64,000 nt of DNA from CAJXSD01 sp964633145 (GCA_964633145.1 CAZWFE010000006.1:10128-74127); one strand, 5' to 3'. Positions 40,826-50,480 are shown, counted from the stretch's first letter. Notes: generated by a model not told the origin, from the sequence alone. Made by a program: numbers and translations.

Positions 40826-41197
40826 ATGGCATTGCCTCCTATGACCAAACACCGCGGATTTCCTGGGCGGATGCAGGGGACGGATTATCAATTTGTGATC
40901 CGTCGTCCCAACCCCAAAGGGATCACGCCATTAAAGCGGCTTGAACGATATCGTGACCGCAAACCTGCGGATCGGCGCGCGGATGTTGCCTTTGTTGCGG
41001 CATTGGCGGCCTATTTTGGAACTGAACCGTTCGAACGGGGCAATTTGGATGCAGGGCGCCTGAATTGGTTGTTTGGCCGCGAAGTCAAACCCCATGACCC
41101 TGATAATTTCGACCCCCAAGATTACGAAGCGCTCTTGGTTTTGGATATGGATTTGATCCACGCCAATTTCCCTGATGCCTTTGACGTGTATGAATAG
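40826..41197 (+). CDS. Conserved small protein between pccB and pccA
   Basis: A 123-residue soluble protein, with a basic N-terminus (GTDYQFVIRRPNPKGITPLK), a helical middle (DVAFVAALAAYFGTEPFERG) and an acidic end (FDPQDYEALLVLDMDLIHA). It lies 20 bp after pccB and 14 bp before pccA, so it is surely co-transcribed. Genes of this position occur in other Rhodobacterales pcc operons, but I know no function. A role linked to the carboxylase is guilt by association only. Confidence 0.75.
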   Translation: MALPPMTKHRGFPGRMQGTDYQFVIRRPNPKGITPLKRLERYRDRKPADRRADVAFVAALAAYFGTEPFERGNLDAGRLNWLFGREVKPHDPDNFDPQDYEALLVLDMDLIHANFPDAFDVYE

Positions 41198-41211
41198 AAA
41201 GGAACAGATTA

Positions 41212-43212
41212 ATGTTCGATAAAATCCTGATTGCGAACCGCGGCGAAATTGCCTGCCGCGTGATCAAAACGGCCCGTAAAATGGGCATTAAAACGGTCGC
41301 GGTGTATTCTGACGCCGACCGCAATGCGTTGCATGTTGAAATGGCAGATGAGGCCGTTCACATTGGTCCAGCGCCGGCAAACCAGTCCTATATCGTGATC
41401 GATAAAATCATGGAGGCTGTCAAGAAAACCGGCGCACAGGCCGTGCATCCGGGATACGGTTTTCTGTCCGAAAACAGCAAATTCGCCGAGGCCCTAGAGG
41501 CCGCAGGCGTTGCCTTTATCGGGCCACCTGTTGGCGCAATCGAAAGCATGGGCGATAAAATTACGTCGAAAAAAATCGCACAAGAGGCCAATGTTTCAAC
41601 CGTACCCGGTTATATGGGCCTGATCGAAGACGCCGAAGAAGCTGTCAAGATTTCCAACGAAATTGGCTACCCTGTGATGATCAAGGCATCAGCTGGCGGC
41701 GGCGGCAAAGGCATGCGGATCGCATGGAACGATGACGAGGCCCGCGAAGGGTTCCAATCATCAAAAAACGAAGCCGCAAGCAGCTTTGGTGATGACCGTA
41801 TTTTCATTGAAAAATTCGTGACCCAACCGCGCCACATCGAAATTCAGGTTTTGGCCGACGCACATGGTAACTGCATTTATCTAAACGAACGTGAATGTTC
41901 GATCCAGCGCCGCAACCAAAAGGTGGTAGAAGAGGCCCCAAGCCCGTTCTTGGACGAAGCAACCCGCAAAGCGATGGGCGAACAATCCTGCGCCTTGGCC
42001 AAGGCGGTGGGATATGCCTCTGCCGGTACGGTTGAATTCATCGTGGATGGGGATCGCAATTTTTATTTCCTAGAAATGAACACGCGTTTGCAGGTGGAAC
42101 ACCCTGTGACGGAATTGATCACCGGTGTTGATTTGGTGGAACAAATGATCCGCGTCGCAAATGGTGAACCCCTGTCGATCAAACAAGAGGACGTGAAAAT
42201 CAACGGCTGGGCCATTGAAAACCGTCTATACGCCGAAGATCCCTATCGCGGGTTCTTGCCGTCGATTGGTCGTTTGACCCGCTATCGCCCACCTGCGGAA
42301 ATTGCATCTGACAGCCATGTTGTGCGCAACGACACCGGCGTGTTTGAAGGGGGCGAAATCAGCATGTATTACGACCCGATGATCGCCAAGCTATGTACTT
42401 GGGGACCAACGCGTTTGGATGCGATTGAACATATGCGCGACGCGCTGGACGGGTTCGAAGTCGAAGGCATCGGTCACAACCTGCCGTTCCTGTCTGCGGT
42501 GATGGATCACCCCAAATTCGTGTCGGGTGATATGACCACCGCGTTCATAGCAGAAGAATACCCCGAGGGGTTCAATGGCGTCGAATTGGCTGAAACCGAT
42601 CTGCGGCGCATTGCGGCGTCTTGTGCGGCGATGAACCGTGTGGCTGAAATTCGGCGCACCCAGATTTCGGGCCGTATGGACAACCACGAACGCCGTGTGG
42701 GGGATGATTGGGTGGTCAGCCTGCAGGGGCAATCCTATGCCGTCACGATTGCGGCAGATCATGATGGTTCAACGGTTACCTTTGCTGATGGCACATCCAT
42801 TCGCATCGAAGGCGATTGGACACCGGGCGATCAGTTGGCCACAATGTCTGTGGATAACAGCCCCTTGGTGATGAAGGTGGGTAAAATTTCTGGCGGGTTC
42901 CGTATCCGCAGCCGTGGCGCGGACCTAAGGGTTCATGTGCGCAGCCCGCGTCAGGCGGAATTGGCCCAGTACATGATCGAAAAACTGCCGCCAGACACGT
43001 CGAAAATGTTGCTGTGCCCAATGCCCGGTCTGATCGTCAAGGTCAACGTAGAGGTGGGCCAAGAGGTCCAAGAGGGTCAGGCCCTATGCACCGTTGAGGC
43101 GATGAAAATGGAAAACATCTTGCGCGCAGAACGCAAAGGTGTGGTGTCCAAAATCAACGCCACCGCAGGCGACAGCTTGGCGGTTGATGATGTGATCATG
43201 GAATTCGAATAA
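41212..43212 (+). CDS. pccA: Propionyl-CoA carboxylase alpha subunit
   Basis: A 666-residue biotin carboxylase/biotin carrier subunit. Domains in order: biotin carboxylase N-domain (FDKILIANRGEIACRVIKTA), ATP-grasp with the glycine-rich loop KASAGGGGKGMRIAW (~160) and EMNTRLQVEHPVTELITGVD (~285), a C-terminal carboxylase domain, the BT domain, and the biotinyl domain with the target lysine in VEAMKMENILRAE (~632). Length fits PccA. The ATG follows AAAGGAACAG. A hairpin of C6/G7 at 43247-43268 lies after it, at the convergent junction. Confidence 0.96.
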   Translation: MFDKILIANRGEIACRVIKTARKMGIKTVAVYSDADRNALHVEMADEAVHIGPAPANQSYIVIDKIMEAVKKTGAQAVHPGYGFLSENSKFAEALEAAGVAFIGPPVGAIESMGDKITSKKIAQEANVSTVPGYMGLIEDAEEAVKISNEIGYPVMIKASAGGGGKGMRIAWNDDEAREGFQSSKNEAASSFGDDRIFIEKFVTQPRHIEIQVLADAHGNCIYLNERECSIQRRNQKVVEEAPSPFLDEATRKAMGEQSCALAKAVGYASAGTVEFIVDGDRNFYFLEMNTRLQVEHPVTELITGVDLVEQMIRVANGEPLSIKQEDVKINGWAIENRLYAEDPYRGFLPSIGRLTRYRPPAEIASDSHVVRNDTGVFEGGEISMYYDPMIAKLCTWGPTRLDAIEHMRDALDGFEVEGIGHNLPFLSAVMDHPKFVSGDMTTAFIAEEYPEGFNGVELAETDLRRIAASCAAMNRVAEIRRTQISGRMDNHERRVGDDWVVSLQGQSYAVTIAADHDGSTVTFADGTSIRIEGDWTPGDQLATMSVDNSPLVMKVGKISGGFRIRSRGADLRVHVRSPRQAELAQYMIEKLPPDTSKMLLCPMPGLIVKVNVEVGQEVQEGQALCTVEAMKMENILRAERKGVVSKINATAGDSLAVDDVIMEFE

Positions 43213-43246
43213 TCCGATGATCCAGCCGGCGTTCATAACTGTGATG

Positions 43247-43268
43247 GTCCCCCCTGTTCGTGGGGGGG
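43247..43268. terminator. C/G-run hairpin at the pccA/DUF4174 junction
   Basis: A run of six C and a run of seven G separated by TGTTCGT form a stable stem between convergent genes. There is no T-run on either side, so it may only act as an RNA 3'-end stabiliser or weak terminator. Confidence 0.4.
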
Positions 43269-43272
43269 GCGA

Positions 43273-43713
43273 TCAGCGGGCTTTGGACGCTTTGATTTCG
43301 CGTTGGCGTATCGGCATTTTGTCGATCGCACGGCTGATTTCGCGGATATTCCATGGCAACGGTTTGCGCAGCTTGGTTTGTCCATCTTTGCCAATCAAGA
43401 CGAATGAAAATCCACGGGGCCGCAATTTTTTACGAATGGCCGACTTTTGCGCGGGATCGGTGTCAATCAACACAATCACATCGCGTTCGATCAATGCCTC
43501 TGGCGCATCACGCAAAATGGCCATTTGTTCGATAAAACGGGGATCAAGGTCAGAGTCGGCAAAGACAACAATCGGACGTTTGTCCCAGGTAAAATCCTCC
43601 AGCGTTTGTTCAGGGCTGGGGATCATAAAAATGGCGTCATCGGCTTGTGCAATCGTGGTCAATGCAACAGCGGCGCCGCCAGCCAATGCTGCCGTGCGGA
43701 GTAAACGTAACAT
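43273..43713 (-). CDS. DUF4174 exported protein
   Basis: A 146-residue protein with a signal peptide (LRTAALAGGAAVALTTIAQA-D) and a thioredoxin-like DUF4174 domain (RPIVVFADSDLDPRFIEQM; RDVIVLIDTDP; PRGFSFVLIGKDGQTKLRK). The thioredoxin CxxC is absent, as usual for the family. Probably periplasmic; function unknown. It converges with pccA. Confidence 0.85.
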   Translation of the reverse strand: MLRLLRTAALAGGAAVALTTIAQADDAIFMIPSPEQTLEDFTWDKRPIVVFADSDLDPRFIEQMAILRDAPEALIERDVIVLIDTDPAQKSAIRKKLRPRGFSFVLIGKDGQTKLRKPLPWNIREISRAIDKMPIRQREIKASKAR

Positions 43714-43831
43714 ATCTGTCCCTTAGGTTGTTCCCTTATAGATACATATAGGTACGGGACCCTCACAGACCTAGGGTAAAATTAAAATATTCATACGCGC
43801 CCTTGCGCGTCATCCGAAATAGGAGACGAAA

Positions 43832-45961
43832 ATGACAAACGACAAAGCCACATGGCGCACGATCGCGGAAAAGGAATTGCGCGGTCGGCCTGTTGAGGAT
43901 CTGACTTGGAACACACTAGAGGGCATTCCCGTGCAGCCCCTTTATACGGCTGAGGATACGGCCAATCTGCCCCATATGAACACGATCCCGGGCCAAGAAC
44001 CGTTCACCCGTGGGGTCAAGGCAACCATGTATGCCGGCCGCCCATGGACCATCCGTCAATATGCCGGATTTTCCACAGCCGAGGAATCGAATGCGTTTTA
44101 TCGCAAGGCGCTGGCCGCAGGGCAGCAGGGTGTGTCCGTGGCGTTCGATCTGGCCACACACCGCGGATACGACAGTGACCATGAACGCGTCGTGGGTGAC
44201 GTGGGCAAGGCCGGCGTTGCCATCGATAGCGTCGAAGATATGAAAATTCTGTTCAACGACATTCCGCTGGACAAAGTATCCGTATCGATGACCATGAACG
44301 GGGCGGTGATCCCGATTTTGGCCAATTTCATCGTCACAGGCGAAGAGCAGGGCCATGATCGTTCTGTTCTGTCAGGTACGATCCAAAACGATATTCTAAA
44401 AGAATTCATGGTGCGCAACACCTATATCTATCCGCCCGAACCGTCGATGCGGATCATTGCGGATATTATCGAATATACATCGAATGAAATGCCAAAATTC
44501 AACTCGATCTCGATTTCTGGCTATCACATGCAAGAAGCGGGCGCGAATTTGGTGCAGGAATTGGCCTATACCTTGGCCGACGGCAAAGAATACGTCAAAA
44601 CCGCCATGGAACGCGGCATGGATATTGATAAATTCGCGGGCCGCTTGTCGTTTTTCTTTGCCATCGGCATGAATTTTTTCATGGAGGCGGCAAAACTGCG
44701 CGCCGCGCGTCTGCTGTGGCATCGCATTATGGATGATCTGGGCGCCAAAGACCCGCGTTCAAAAATGCTGCGCACACATTGCCAAACCTCGGGCGTGTCG
44801 CTGCAAGAACAAGACCCCTATAACAACGTGATCCGCACCGCCTATGAAGCGATGTCAGCGGTTCTGGGCGGCACACAATCGCTGCACACAAATGCACTGG
44901 ACGAAGCGATTGCATTGCCCACCGAATTTTCCGCACGCATTGCCCGCAATACCCAGTTGATTTTGCAAGAGGAAACAGGCGTCACCAATGTGGTCGATCC
45001 ACTGGCTGGGTCATATTACGTTGAAAAACTGACTGCGGATTTGGCGGATGCTGCATGGGAATTGATCCAAGAGGTCGACGAAATGGGCGGCATGACCAAA
45101 GCGGTCGCATCCGGCATGCCCAAATTGCGGATTGAGGAAACCGCCGCACAGCGTCAAGCCAATATTGACCGTGGCACACAAGTCATCGTGGGCACCAATA
45201 AATACCGTTTGGCCCAAGAAGAGGACATCGACATTCTGGACGTGGACAACGTGGCCGTGCGTGAATCTCAGGTCAAGCGTTTGGAACACATTCGCGCGAC
45301 CCGCGATCAGGCGGCCTGTGATGCTGCCTTGGCGGAATTGACACGTCGCGCGACCGAGGGCGGCAACCTGCTTGACGCCGCAGTCGCGGCCGCGCGCGCC
45401 CGCGCATCCGTAGGAGAGATTTCAATGGCAATGGAAAAAGTGTTTGGCCGTCATCGGGCCGAGGTTAAAACGCTGGCTGGCGTTTACGGGGCAGCATACG
45501 AGGGCGATGAAGGGTTCGCAGCGATCCAGAAATCGGTTGAGGACTTTGCCCAGGAGGAGGGGCGCCGTCCTCGTATGTTGGTGGTCAAAATGGGCCAAGA
45601 CGGCCATGATCGTGGGGCCAAAGTTATTGCGACTGCATTTGCCGATATCGGTTTTGATGTGGACGTGGGACCATTGTTCCAAACGCCCGAAGAGGCCGCC
45701 CAAGACGCCATCGACAACGATGTGCATGTGATTGGTATTTCGTCGCAAGCGGCAGGTCACAAAACCCTAGCCCCCAAATTGATCGAGGTTCTAAAAGAGC
45801 GCGATGCGGGCGATATTATCGTGATTTGTGGCGGCGTGATCCCACAGCAGGATTATGATTTCTTGAAAAATGCCGGCGTCAAAGCGATCTTTGGTCCAGG
45901 GACCAACATTCCAGACGCAGCCCAAGATATCCTGCGCCTGATCCGCGAAGCGCGCGATTAA
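43832..45961 (+). CDS. mcm: Methylmalonyl-CoA mutase (single-chain, B12-dependent)
   Basis: A 709-residue mutase that converts methylmalonyl-CoA to succinyl-CoA, finishing the propionyl-CoA pathway begun by PccAB. The catalytic TIM barrel includes TMYAGRPWTIRQYAGFSTAE and GGTQSLHTNALDEAIALPTE; the C-terminal cobalamin domain has the DxHxxG lower-ligand motif in GQDGHDRGAKVIA (~600). The start follows AGGAGACG. No TTTGCAAA lies upstream; the leader holds a small ACGCGC/GCGCGT hairpin (43795-43810). The epimerase and the MeaB chaperone are not in the window. Confidence 0.96.
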   Translation: MTNDKATWRTIAEKELRGRPVEDLTWNTLEGIPVQPLYTAEDTANLPHMNTIPGQEPFTRGVKATMYAGRPWTIRQYAGFSTAEESNAFYRKALAAGQQGVSVAFDLATHRGYDSDHERVVGDVGKAGVAIDSVEDMKILFNDIPLDKVSVSMTMNGAVIPILANFIVTGEEQGHDRSVLSGTIQNDILKEFMVRNTYIYPPEPSMRIIADIIEYTSNEMPKFNSISISGYHMQEAGANLVQELAYTLADGKEYVKTAMERGMDIDKFAGRLSFFFAIGMNFFMEAAKLRAARLLWHRIMDDLGAKDPRSKMLRTHCQTSGVSLQEQDPYNNVIRTAYEAMSAVLGGTQSLHTNALDEAIALPTEFSARIARNTQLILQEETGVTNVVDPLAGSYYVEKLTADLADAAWELIQEVDEMGGMTKAVASGMPKLRIEETAAQRQANIDRGTQVIVGTNKYRLAQEEDIDILDVDNVAVRESQVKRLEHIRATRDQAACDAALAELTRRATEGGNLLDAAVAAARARASVGEISMAMEKVFGRHRAEVKTLAGVYGAAYEGDEGFAAIQKSVEDFAQEEGRRPRMLVVKMGQDGHDRGAKVIATAFADIGFDVDVGPLFQTPEEAAQDAIDNDVHVIGISSQAAGHKTLAPKLIEVLKERDAGDIIVICGGVIPQQDYDFLKNAGVKAIFGPGTNIPDAAQDILRLIREARD

Positions 45962-45978
45962 TTCTGCACTATATAAAA

Positions 45979-46014
45979 ATACCTATGGGACCTTGGTTCC
46001 ATAGGTATTTTTTT
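45979..46014 (+). terminator. mcm terminator
   Basis: ATACCTATGGGACC (45979-45992) pairs with GGTTCCATAGGTAT (45995-46008) with one G-T pair, followed by a T-run. It closes the mutase gene and faces the convergent disordered-protein gene. Confidence 0.95.
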
Positions 46015-46062
46015 GTCTAAATGGCCAGTAATTGGCTGTTTAATTGGTGGTTTTGGTGCCGG

Positions 46063-47778
46063 TCAGGCACTGTCTGCCTCGGGCGTCGAGGAACCCGATT
46101 TATCCATATCAACCCGTTGATCCATTTGCAAAACCAGTGGCGTTACGGGAACCCCTGTCGCTGCTGATTTTGATTTCGCGGGACGTTTCGGGGCGATGTT
46201 ATCCTCAGATGTGTCTTCGCGTTCGCGTTTGGATTTGTCACGCGATAGAATGCTGTTGTCAGCCAGCGTGGCCGCCACGGCTGCACGCAAATGTTCCAAT
46301 GCATTCCGTTTGCGATGGGTTTCTGGTTCGTCCATTTGTTCTTTGGCGGCCTTTAACAGGCGGACCATATCAGTTGAGGGACGTTCCAAATTTTCCGCGT
46401 TGCGTGTGATGCGCTTTGATGTGCGTTCTGGACGTTTGGGGGTGATCTCCATTTTGTCCGGTTCCGGCGCTTGCCGCAGGCTTATCGTGGCCTCTTGGGG
46501 TTCTTGTGCTGCGGTATCTGTGGTGTTATCCGCCGCGACATCAATCGTTTGCGGATCTGTATCGGCTCGGGCGCTGTCATCGGCCGCGTCATTTTGGGAT
46601 GTGTCGGCGACCTGAACCACATGTGTTTTGCCAGTCCGTTGTGGGCTGCTGTCTTGGTTTTCAGGTGCTGGTGTATCATTCGGGACCTGTTCAGCTGTCT
46701 GTTCGCTGGTGACAGGTGCGTCAGTGCCGTCCGTGTGATGTTCGACATCATCTGATTGGCTTTGCAAAATTAACGGTTCAGACTGCGCAGGTGCCGGCGT
46801 GGGGGTCGCATCAGGTTGATCATTTGCCGCCGCGGATTCGGCCGCAGCCTGTGTTTGTGCGGCAGACGCATTTTGCTGGGCTCGTTTTTTCTGTGTCACC
46901 GCCTGAATACGGCGCAAGCGTTGTTCCAGCGTTATCGCGGGCGTATCAGTTGACGGCGGCGTGGGGCTGGTTTGTGTCGGTGCCGCTGTTAGCGGTTCTG
47001 ATGCGGTTGGCGCATCGGCCGCGGTTTCCGCGGGCATATCGCCATCGGCGGCTGGGCTGTGTTCGATTTCCAATTCAGCACCTGCAGCGGGGATATCCAT
47101 TGGCGCAGTGTCTGGCTGCGTCAGTCCCTGGGGTTGGGTGGGAACCGTTTCTGTGTCGTCGATTTCATCCGCAGGCGGTTCGCTTTGCGCCGCTGCTGTG
47201 GTATCCGCCACAGTTTCCGTCATGGTTTTAGGTTGTGCAGTTTCAGGTTGCCCAGTTTCTAGCTGCGCTGTTTCTGTCTGCGCTGTTGCCGACGCATCTG
47301 TGTCGTCCGACGCAGCGGTTACAGAGGTGGTCGTTTCAGATTTGGTGGGCTTAGGATCGATTGTCTGTGGCTTGGGGTCGGCCACGATTTCGACCAAATC
47401 AGTTTCGCCGTCGCTGTCCGCATTGTCCGACATATCCGTTTCTGCCGCGCGCAAACGCTTAAGCCGTTCATTCAGTGCAAAGGCAGCCGATGTCGCAACA
47501 GGGGCCATTTGTGTGGGGGATGATTTTCGAACAGTCAGGTTGTCGGCGTCTTGGGTGACCTCAATATCAGAGGTTTGCGTTTTTTTGGACAATTCGGCGA
47601 TCAAGTCGGGCGTCAATTTGACGGGCTCGGCGCCAAAATACCGGTCCTCTTGTGCAAGATTGCGGAAAAATTCGACAACCGATGTCATTACCTCGAATGA
47701 ATCGTCAAATCCCTCGACGCTGCAAGAAAAATGACCATAGGACACTGACAGAACTTTGTTATTTTTGCGCGTATCCAT
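46063..47778 (-). CDS. Long low-complexity protein with conserved N-terminal domain
   Basis: A 571-residue protein. The first ~70 residues form a compact conserved-looking domain (VLSVSYGHFSCSVEGFDDSF; VVEFFRNLAQEDRYFGAEP), typical of a Rhodobacterales family sometimes mislabelled CheA or lipoprotein. Residues ~110-440 are disordered, dominated by T, A, P, Q, D and E (PTPPSTDTPAITLEQRLRRI is one helical island). The C-terminus has a helical segment ETHRKRNALEHLRAAVAATL and a lysine-rich tail. There is no signal peptide or membrane segment. Function unknown; a scaffold or regulator is conceivable but not supported directly. Confidence 0.75.
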   Translation of the reverse strand: MDTRKNNKVLSVSYGHFSCSVEGFDDSFEVMTSVVEFFRNLAQEDRYFGAEPVKLTPDLIAELSKKTQTSDIEVTQDADNLTVRKSSPTQMAPVATSAAFALNERLKRLRAAETDMSDNADSDGETDLVEIVADPKPQTIDPKPTKSETTTSVTAASDDTDASATAQTETAQLETGQPETAQPKTMTETVADTTAAAQSEPPADEIDDTETVPTQPQGLTQPDTAPMDIPAAGAELEIEHSPAADGDMPAETAADAPTASEPLTAAPTQTSPTPPSTDTPAITLEQRLRRIQAVTQKKRAQQNASAAQTQAAAESAAANDQPDATPTPAPAQSEPLILQSQSDDVEHHTDGTDAPVTSEQTAEQVPNDTPAPENQDSSPQRTGKTHVVQVADTSQNDAADDSARADTDPQTIDVAADNTTDTAAQEPQEATISLRQAPEPDKMEITPKRPERTSKRITRNAENLERPSTDMVRLLKAAKEQMDEPETHRKRNALEHLRAAVAATLADNSILSRDKSKREREDTSEDNIAPKRPAKSKSAATGVPVTPLVLQMDQRVDMDKSGSSTPEADSA

Positions 47779-47921
47779 TTTATTGACCTTTCCGACATTG
47801 TGCCGTTTATGATATCAAATTTTGTCGAAACCGAGACCATCAAGATGAAATGGCAGTATCATTTCATGTCCAGAATATGGCATAAGTCTATAAAATCTAG
47901 TAAATATATGCAAATCCTATC

Positions 47922-48593
47922 ATGAAGCATTATCATCATCCAGTTTTAATTGTCGGCGGCGCGCCTGTCGCGGATGCGGTTTGGGCGGCTGTGCCGGATG
48001 ACATAAAAACTGTCGTGGCTGTGGATGGTGGTGCTGATCGTGTGATTGCACAGGGTCTGCTGCCCGATTTGGTGGTTGGCGATTTGGACAGCCTATCATC
48101 AGATGCACGACAGACCTGCGGCGATCGTTTGATCCATATTGCCGAGCAAGACAGCACAGATTTTGAAAAAGTTTTGCGCACTGTTGCGGCCCCGTTGATC
48201 ATAGGGATTGGGTTTTTGGGGCATCGCCTGGATCATCAAATGGCGGTGCAATCTGGGTTGGTATCGTTTCCTGACAAACGGATCGTTTTGATCGGTGAAC
48301 AAGATATCGTGTTTTTGGCACCGCCGCACATTGAATTGCCACTGGATGCAGGTGTGCGTGTTTCTCTATATCCGATGGGGGCCGTATCGCTGCGCAGTCA
48401 GGGGCTGCAATGGCCAACGGATGGGATCACTATGGCCCCCGATGGACGCATAGGCACATCAAATCGCGCCACTGGGCCGGTTACGTTACACGCTGATCGT
48501 CCCAAGGCGCTGGTTATTCTGCCGCGCGCGCAGTTGGATCGGTGTTTGCCTGCGATTTCGACTGCGACGCCATGGAATGTTCGCGGTGAATGA
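47922..48593 (+). CDS. thiN: Thiamine diphosphokinase
   Basis: A 223-residue thiamin pyrophosphokinase that makes thiamine diphosphate from thiamine and ATP. The catalytic domain shows VVAVDGGADRVIAQGLLPDL, VVGDLDSLSSDARQ and QDSTDFEKVLR, which hold the metal/ATP-binding aspartates. The C-terminal thiamine-binding domain is shorter but recognisable (GLQWPTDGITM..IGTSNRATGP). Its last 80 bp overlap the convergent EamA permease gene. No thiamine riboswitch is seen upstream. Confidence 0.9.
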   Translation: MKHYHHPVLIVGGAPVADAVWAAVPDDIKTVVAVDGGADRVIAQGLLPDLVVGDLDSLSSDARQTCGDRLIHIAEQDSTDFEKVLRTVAAPLIIGIGFLGHRLDHQMAVQSGLVSFPDKRIVLIGEQDIVFLAPPHIELPLDAGVRVSLYPMGAVSLRSQGLQWPTDGITMAPDGRIGTSNRATGPVTLHADRPKALVILPRAQLDRCLPAISTATPWNVRGE

Positions 48594-49455
48594 TATACAG
48601 GCCCGCCGCAATGGTGACGGCAATGCCAATCGCGGCCAAACCATTTGGTAAATCCCCAAAAATCAGCCAGCCAAAAATGGTGGCGATCGGAATTTCCAGA
48701 TATTGAATGGGAGCCAATGTGGCGGATGGCGCGTAGCGCAGAGACCATGTCATGACCAGATGCGCTGCGGTGCTGATGACGCCCCAAATGGCCATTTCAG
48801 ACCATTGTATTGCATTGGGCCAAACAACATCGAACACAGGCATATCTGTTAGGGCACTTGCGATGGCCCATAACGGGATCAAAACGGCAATCGCCATGAC
48901 CCCATTTACGGCCTGCAGACTGATAGGGTCGGTTTCTTGTGCAATGTGGCGGGTTGTTAGAATAAATCCAGAAAACGCCACTGCCACGATGACGGGCAGC
49001 AATGCGGCATAGCCTACCTGTTGAAACGATGGTTGAATGACCAAGGTCACACCGATAAACCCAACGACACAGGCCCATAGCCGCTGTGGGCCGACCTGTT
49101 CGTTCATCCACAAATATCCAGCCAGTAACAGTAAAAATGGCATGACAAAGGCAATCGCAATCGCATCCGCCAGTGGCAGATATTGCAGTGCCGAAAACAT
49201 CGCGGCCAATCCAATGATGTGTAAAACAACCCGCAACCACGCAAATCCCATTACACGCGATGATAACGCCATCGGCCGTTTTGTGGCATAGGCCATCGGG
49301 ATCAACACAATCGCCTGTATGGCAAAGCGGATCACAACCAGCTGCACCAAAGGAATGGTGCCCCCTAAAATCTTGGCCATTGCATCCCCCAGTGGGGCAA
49401 GGATGCAAAATAAGACCATTAAAAATATCCCTAAAACGGGCCGATCCTGTGTCAT
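48514..49455 (-). CDS. EamA/DMT-family permease
   Basis: A 313-residue ten-helix permease with two EamA repeats (first about 8-145, second about 155-285). Motifs FCILAPLGDAMAKILGGTIP and LPLADAIAIAFVMPFLLLLA are typical; APIQYLEIPIATIFGWLIFG is the second-repeat signature. It is adjacent to and similar in layout to the next EamA gene upstream, so the two are probably a tandem duplication. The 3' 80 bp overlap thiN in antisense. Substrate unknown (metabolite or amino-acid export is common). Confidence 0.88.
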   Translation of the reverse strand: MTQDRPVLGIFLMVLFCILAPLGDAMAKILGGTIPLVQLVVIRFAIQAIVLIPMAYATKRPMALSSRVMGFAWLRVVLHIIGLAAMFSALQYLPLADAIAIAFVMPFLLLLAGYLWMNEQVGPQRLWACVVGFIGVTLVIQPSFQQVGYAALLPVIVAVAFSGFILTTRHIAQETDPISLQAVNGVMAIAVLIPLWAIASALTDMPVFDVVWPNAIQWSEMAIWGVISTAAHLVMTWSLRYAPSATLAPIQYLEIPIATIFGWLIFGDLPNGLAAIGIAVTIAAGLYIIHREHSMASQSKSQANTDPTARAAE

Positions 49456-49491
49456 AGGCTGACGTTATTTAGAAAAAGGTTAACAGGCAAC

Positions 49492-50418
49492 TTAAAGTTG
49501 CGTCTGTCTTGCGATTTTTTGTTCACGGTACACGATGTACAAGCCACATGACATTACGATCAACATCCCCGCGACAGCGGATGCGTTGGGAATATCACTG
49601 AAAATGATATATCCAAGGATCACGGCCGAAACGATTTCCAGATAATGCAGGGGGGCCAACGTTGACGATGGCGCAACGCTCAGCGCGTAGCTCATGAATA
49701 AATGTGCAATAGTCGCTGCGATACCCATGCCAATCAGATACCACCAATAAACCCCGTTTGGCATGACAGGATCAATGGCTGTGATGCCGCTGCCGTCGGC
49801 CAAAACGATGACAGGGATCACGATAGCCGCGCCAATCCATGCGGTATGGGCTTGCATCGCGATTGTATTCATATGACGCGACAGGGATCGCGTCGAAATC
49901 ATGTATAATGCAAAACATAGCGCTGTCCCCAAGGGAAACAGCGTGATCCATCCAAAGGCGACAAAGCTTGGCTGAATGATTAAAATGACACCTAAAAAAC
50001 CAATGATACTTGCGGTTAGCCGCCTTGGGCCGACTTCCTCTGCATAGATATATTTTCCGATCAGCAGCAAAATAAACGGTTCGACAAATACGATTGCCAA
50101 CGCGTCAGCAATCGGCATGACCGCAATCGCCGCAACAAAACAATAGGTCGAAGCGACCAGCATCAAGGACCGAAAAACCAATCTGGACAACAATTTGGGC
50201 CGAAATGTCAGTGTTTTGTCGTAAAAATATGCCAAAGGCACCATCAGGATTGCTTGGACCAAAAACCGTGCGGCTGTGATCTGTCCGACTGGAATTGTCT
50301 CTGCCGCCAATTTCGCAAAAACGTCCAAAATTGGTGCCGTTACGCAAAATAAAATCATGAAAATCACGCCCAGAACGGCGTGATCATTTTTCGGGATATA
50401 GGCAGGTGCGTTGGTCAT
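49492..50418 (-). CDS. EamA/DMT-family permease (tandem paralogue)
   Basis: About 308 residues from MTNAPAYIP. It matches its neighbour across the length: FCVTAPILDVFAKLAAETIP versus FCILAPLGDAMAKILGGTIP, MPIADALAIVFVEPFILLLI, and APLHYLEIVSAVILGYIIFS. Two EamA repeats and ten helices are predicted. The two genes are 36 bp apart on the same strand and have diverged well beyond recent duplication. The first in-frame ATG (50433) is five codons upstream; either start is possible. Confidence 0.88.
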   Translation of the reverse strand: MTNAPAYIPKNDHAVLGVIFMILFCVTAPILDVFAKLAAETIPVGQITAARFLVQAILMVPLAYFYDKTLTFRPKLLSRLVFRSLMLVASTYCFVAAIAVMPIADALAIVFVEPFILLLIGKYIYAEEVGPRRLTASIIGFLGVILIIQPSFVAFGWITLFPLGTALCFALYMISTRSLSRHMNTIAMQAHTAWIGAAIVIPVIVLADGSGITAIDPVMPNGVYWWYLIGMGIAATIAHLFMSYALSVAPSSTLAPLHYLEIVSAVILGYIIFSDIPNASAVAGMLIVMSCGLYIVYREQKIARQTQL

Positions 50419-50480
50419 GGCTTGGCCTAGCATGCGAAAAATACGGCTGCATCACTGGAACCGACATGGGAATGCCGTTC

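Noticed and set aside
46961..47734. 257-codon plus-strand ORF (S/V/A/C-rich) opposite the disordered protein
   Set aside because: Low-complexity mirror of the T/A/P/Q repeats on the other strand; the minus frame has a conserved-looking N-domain and a sensible start.
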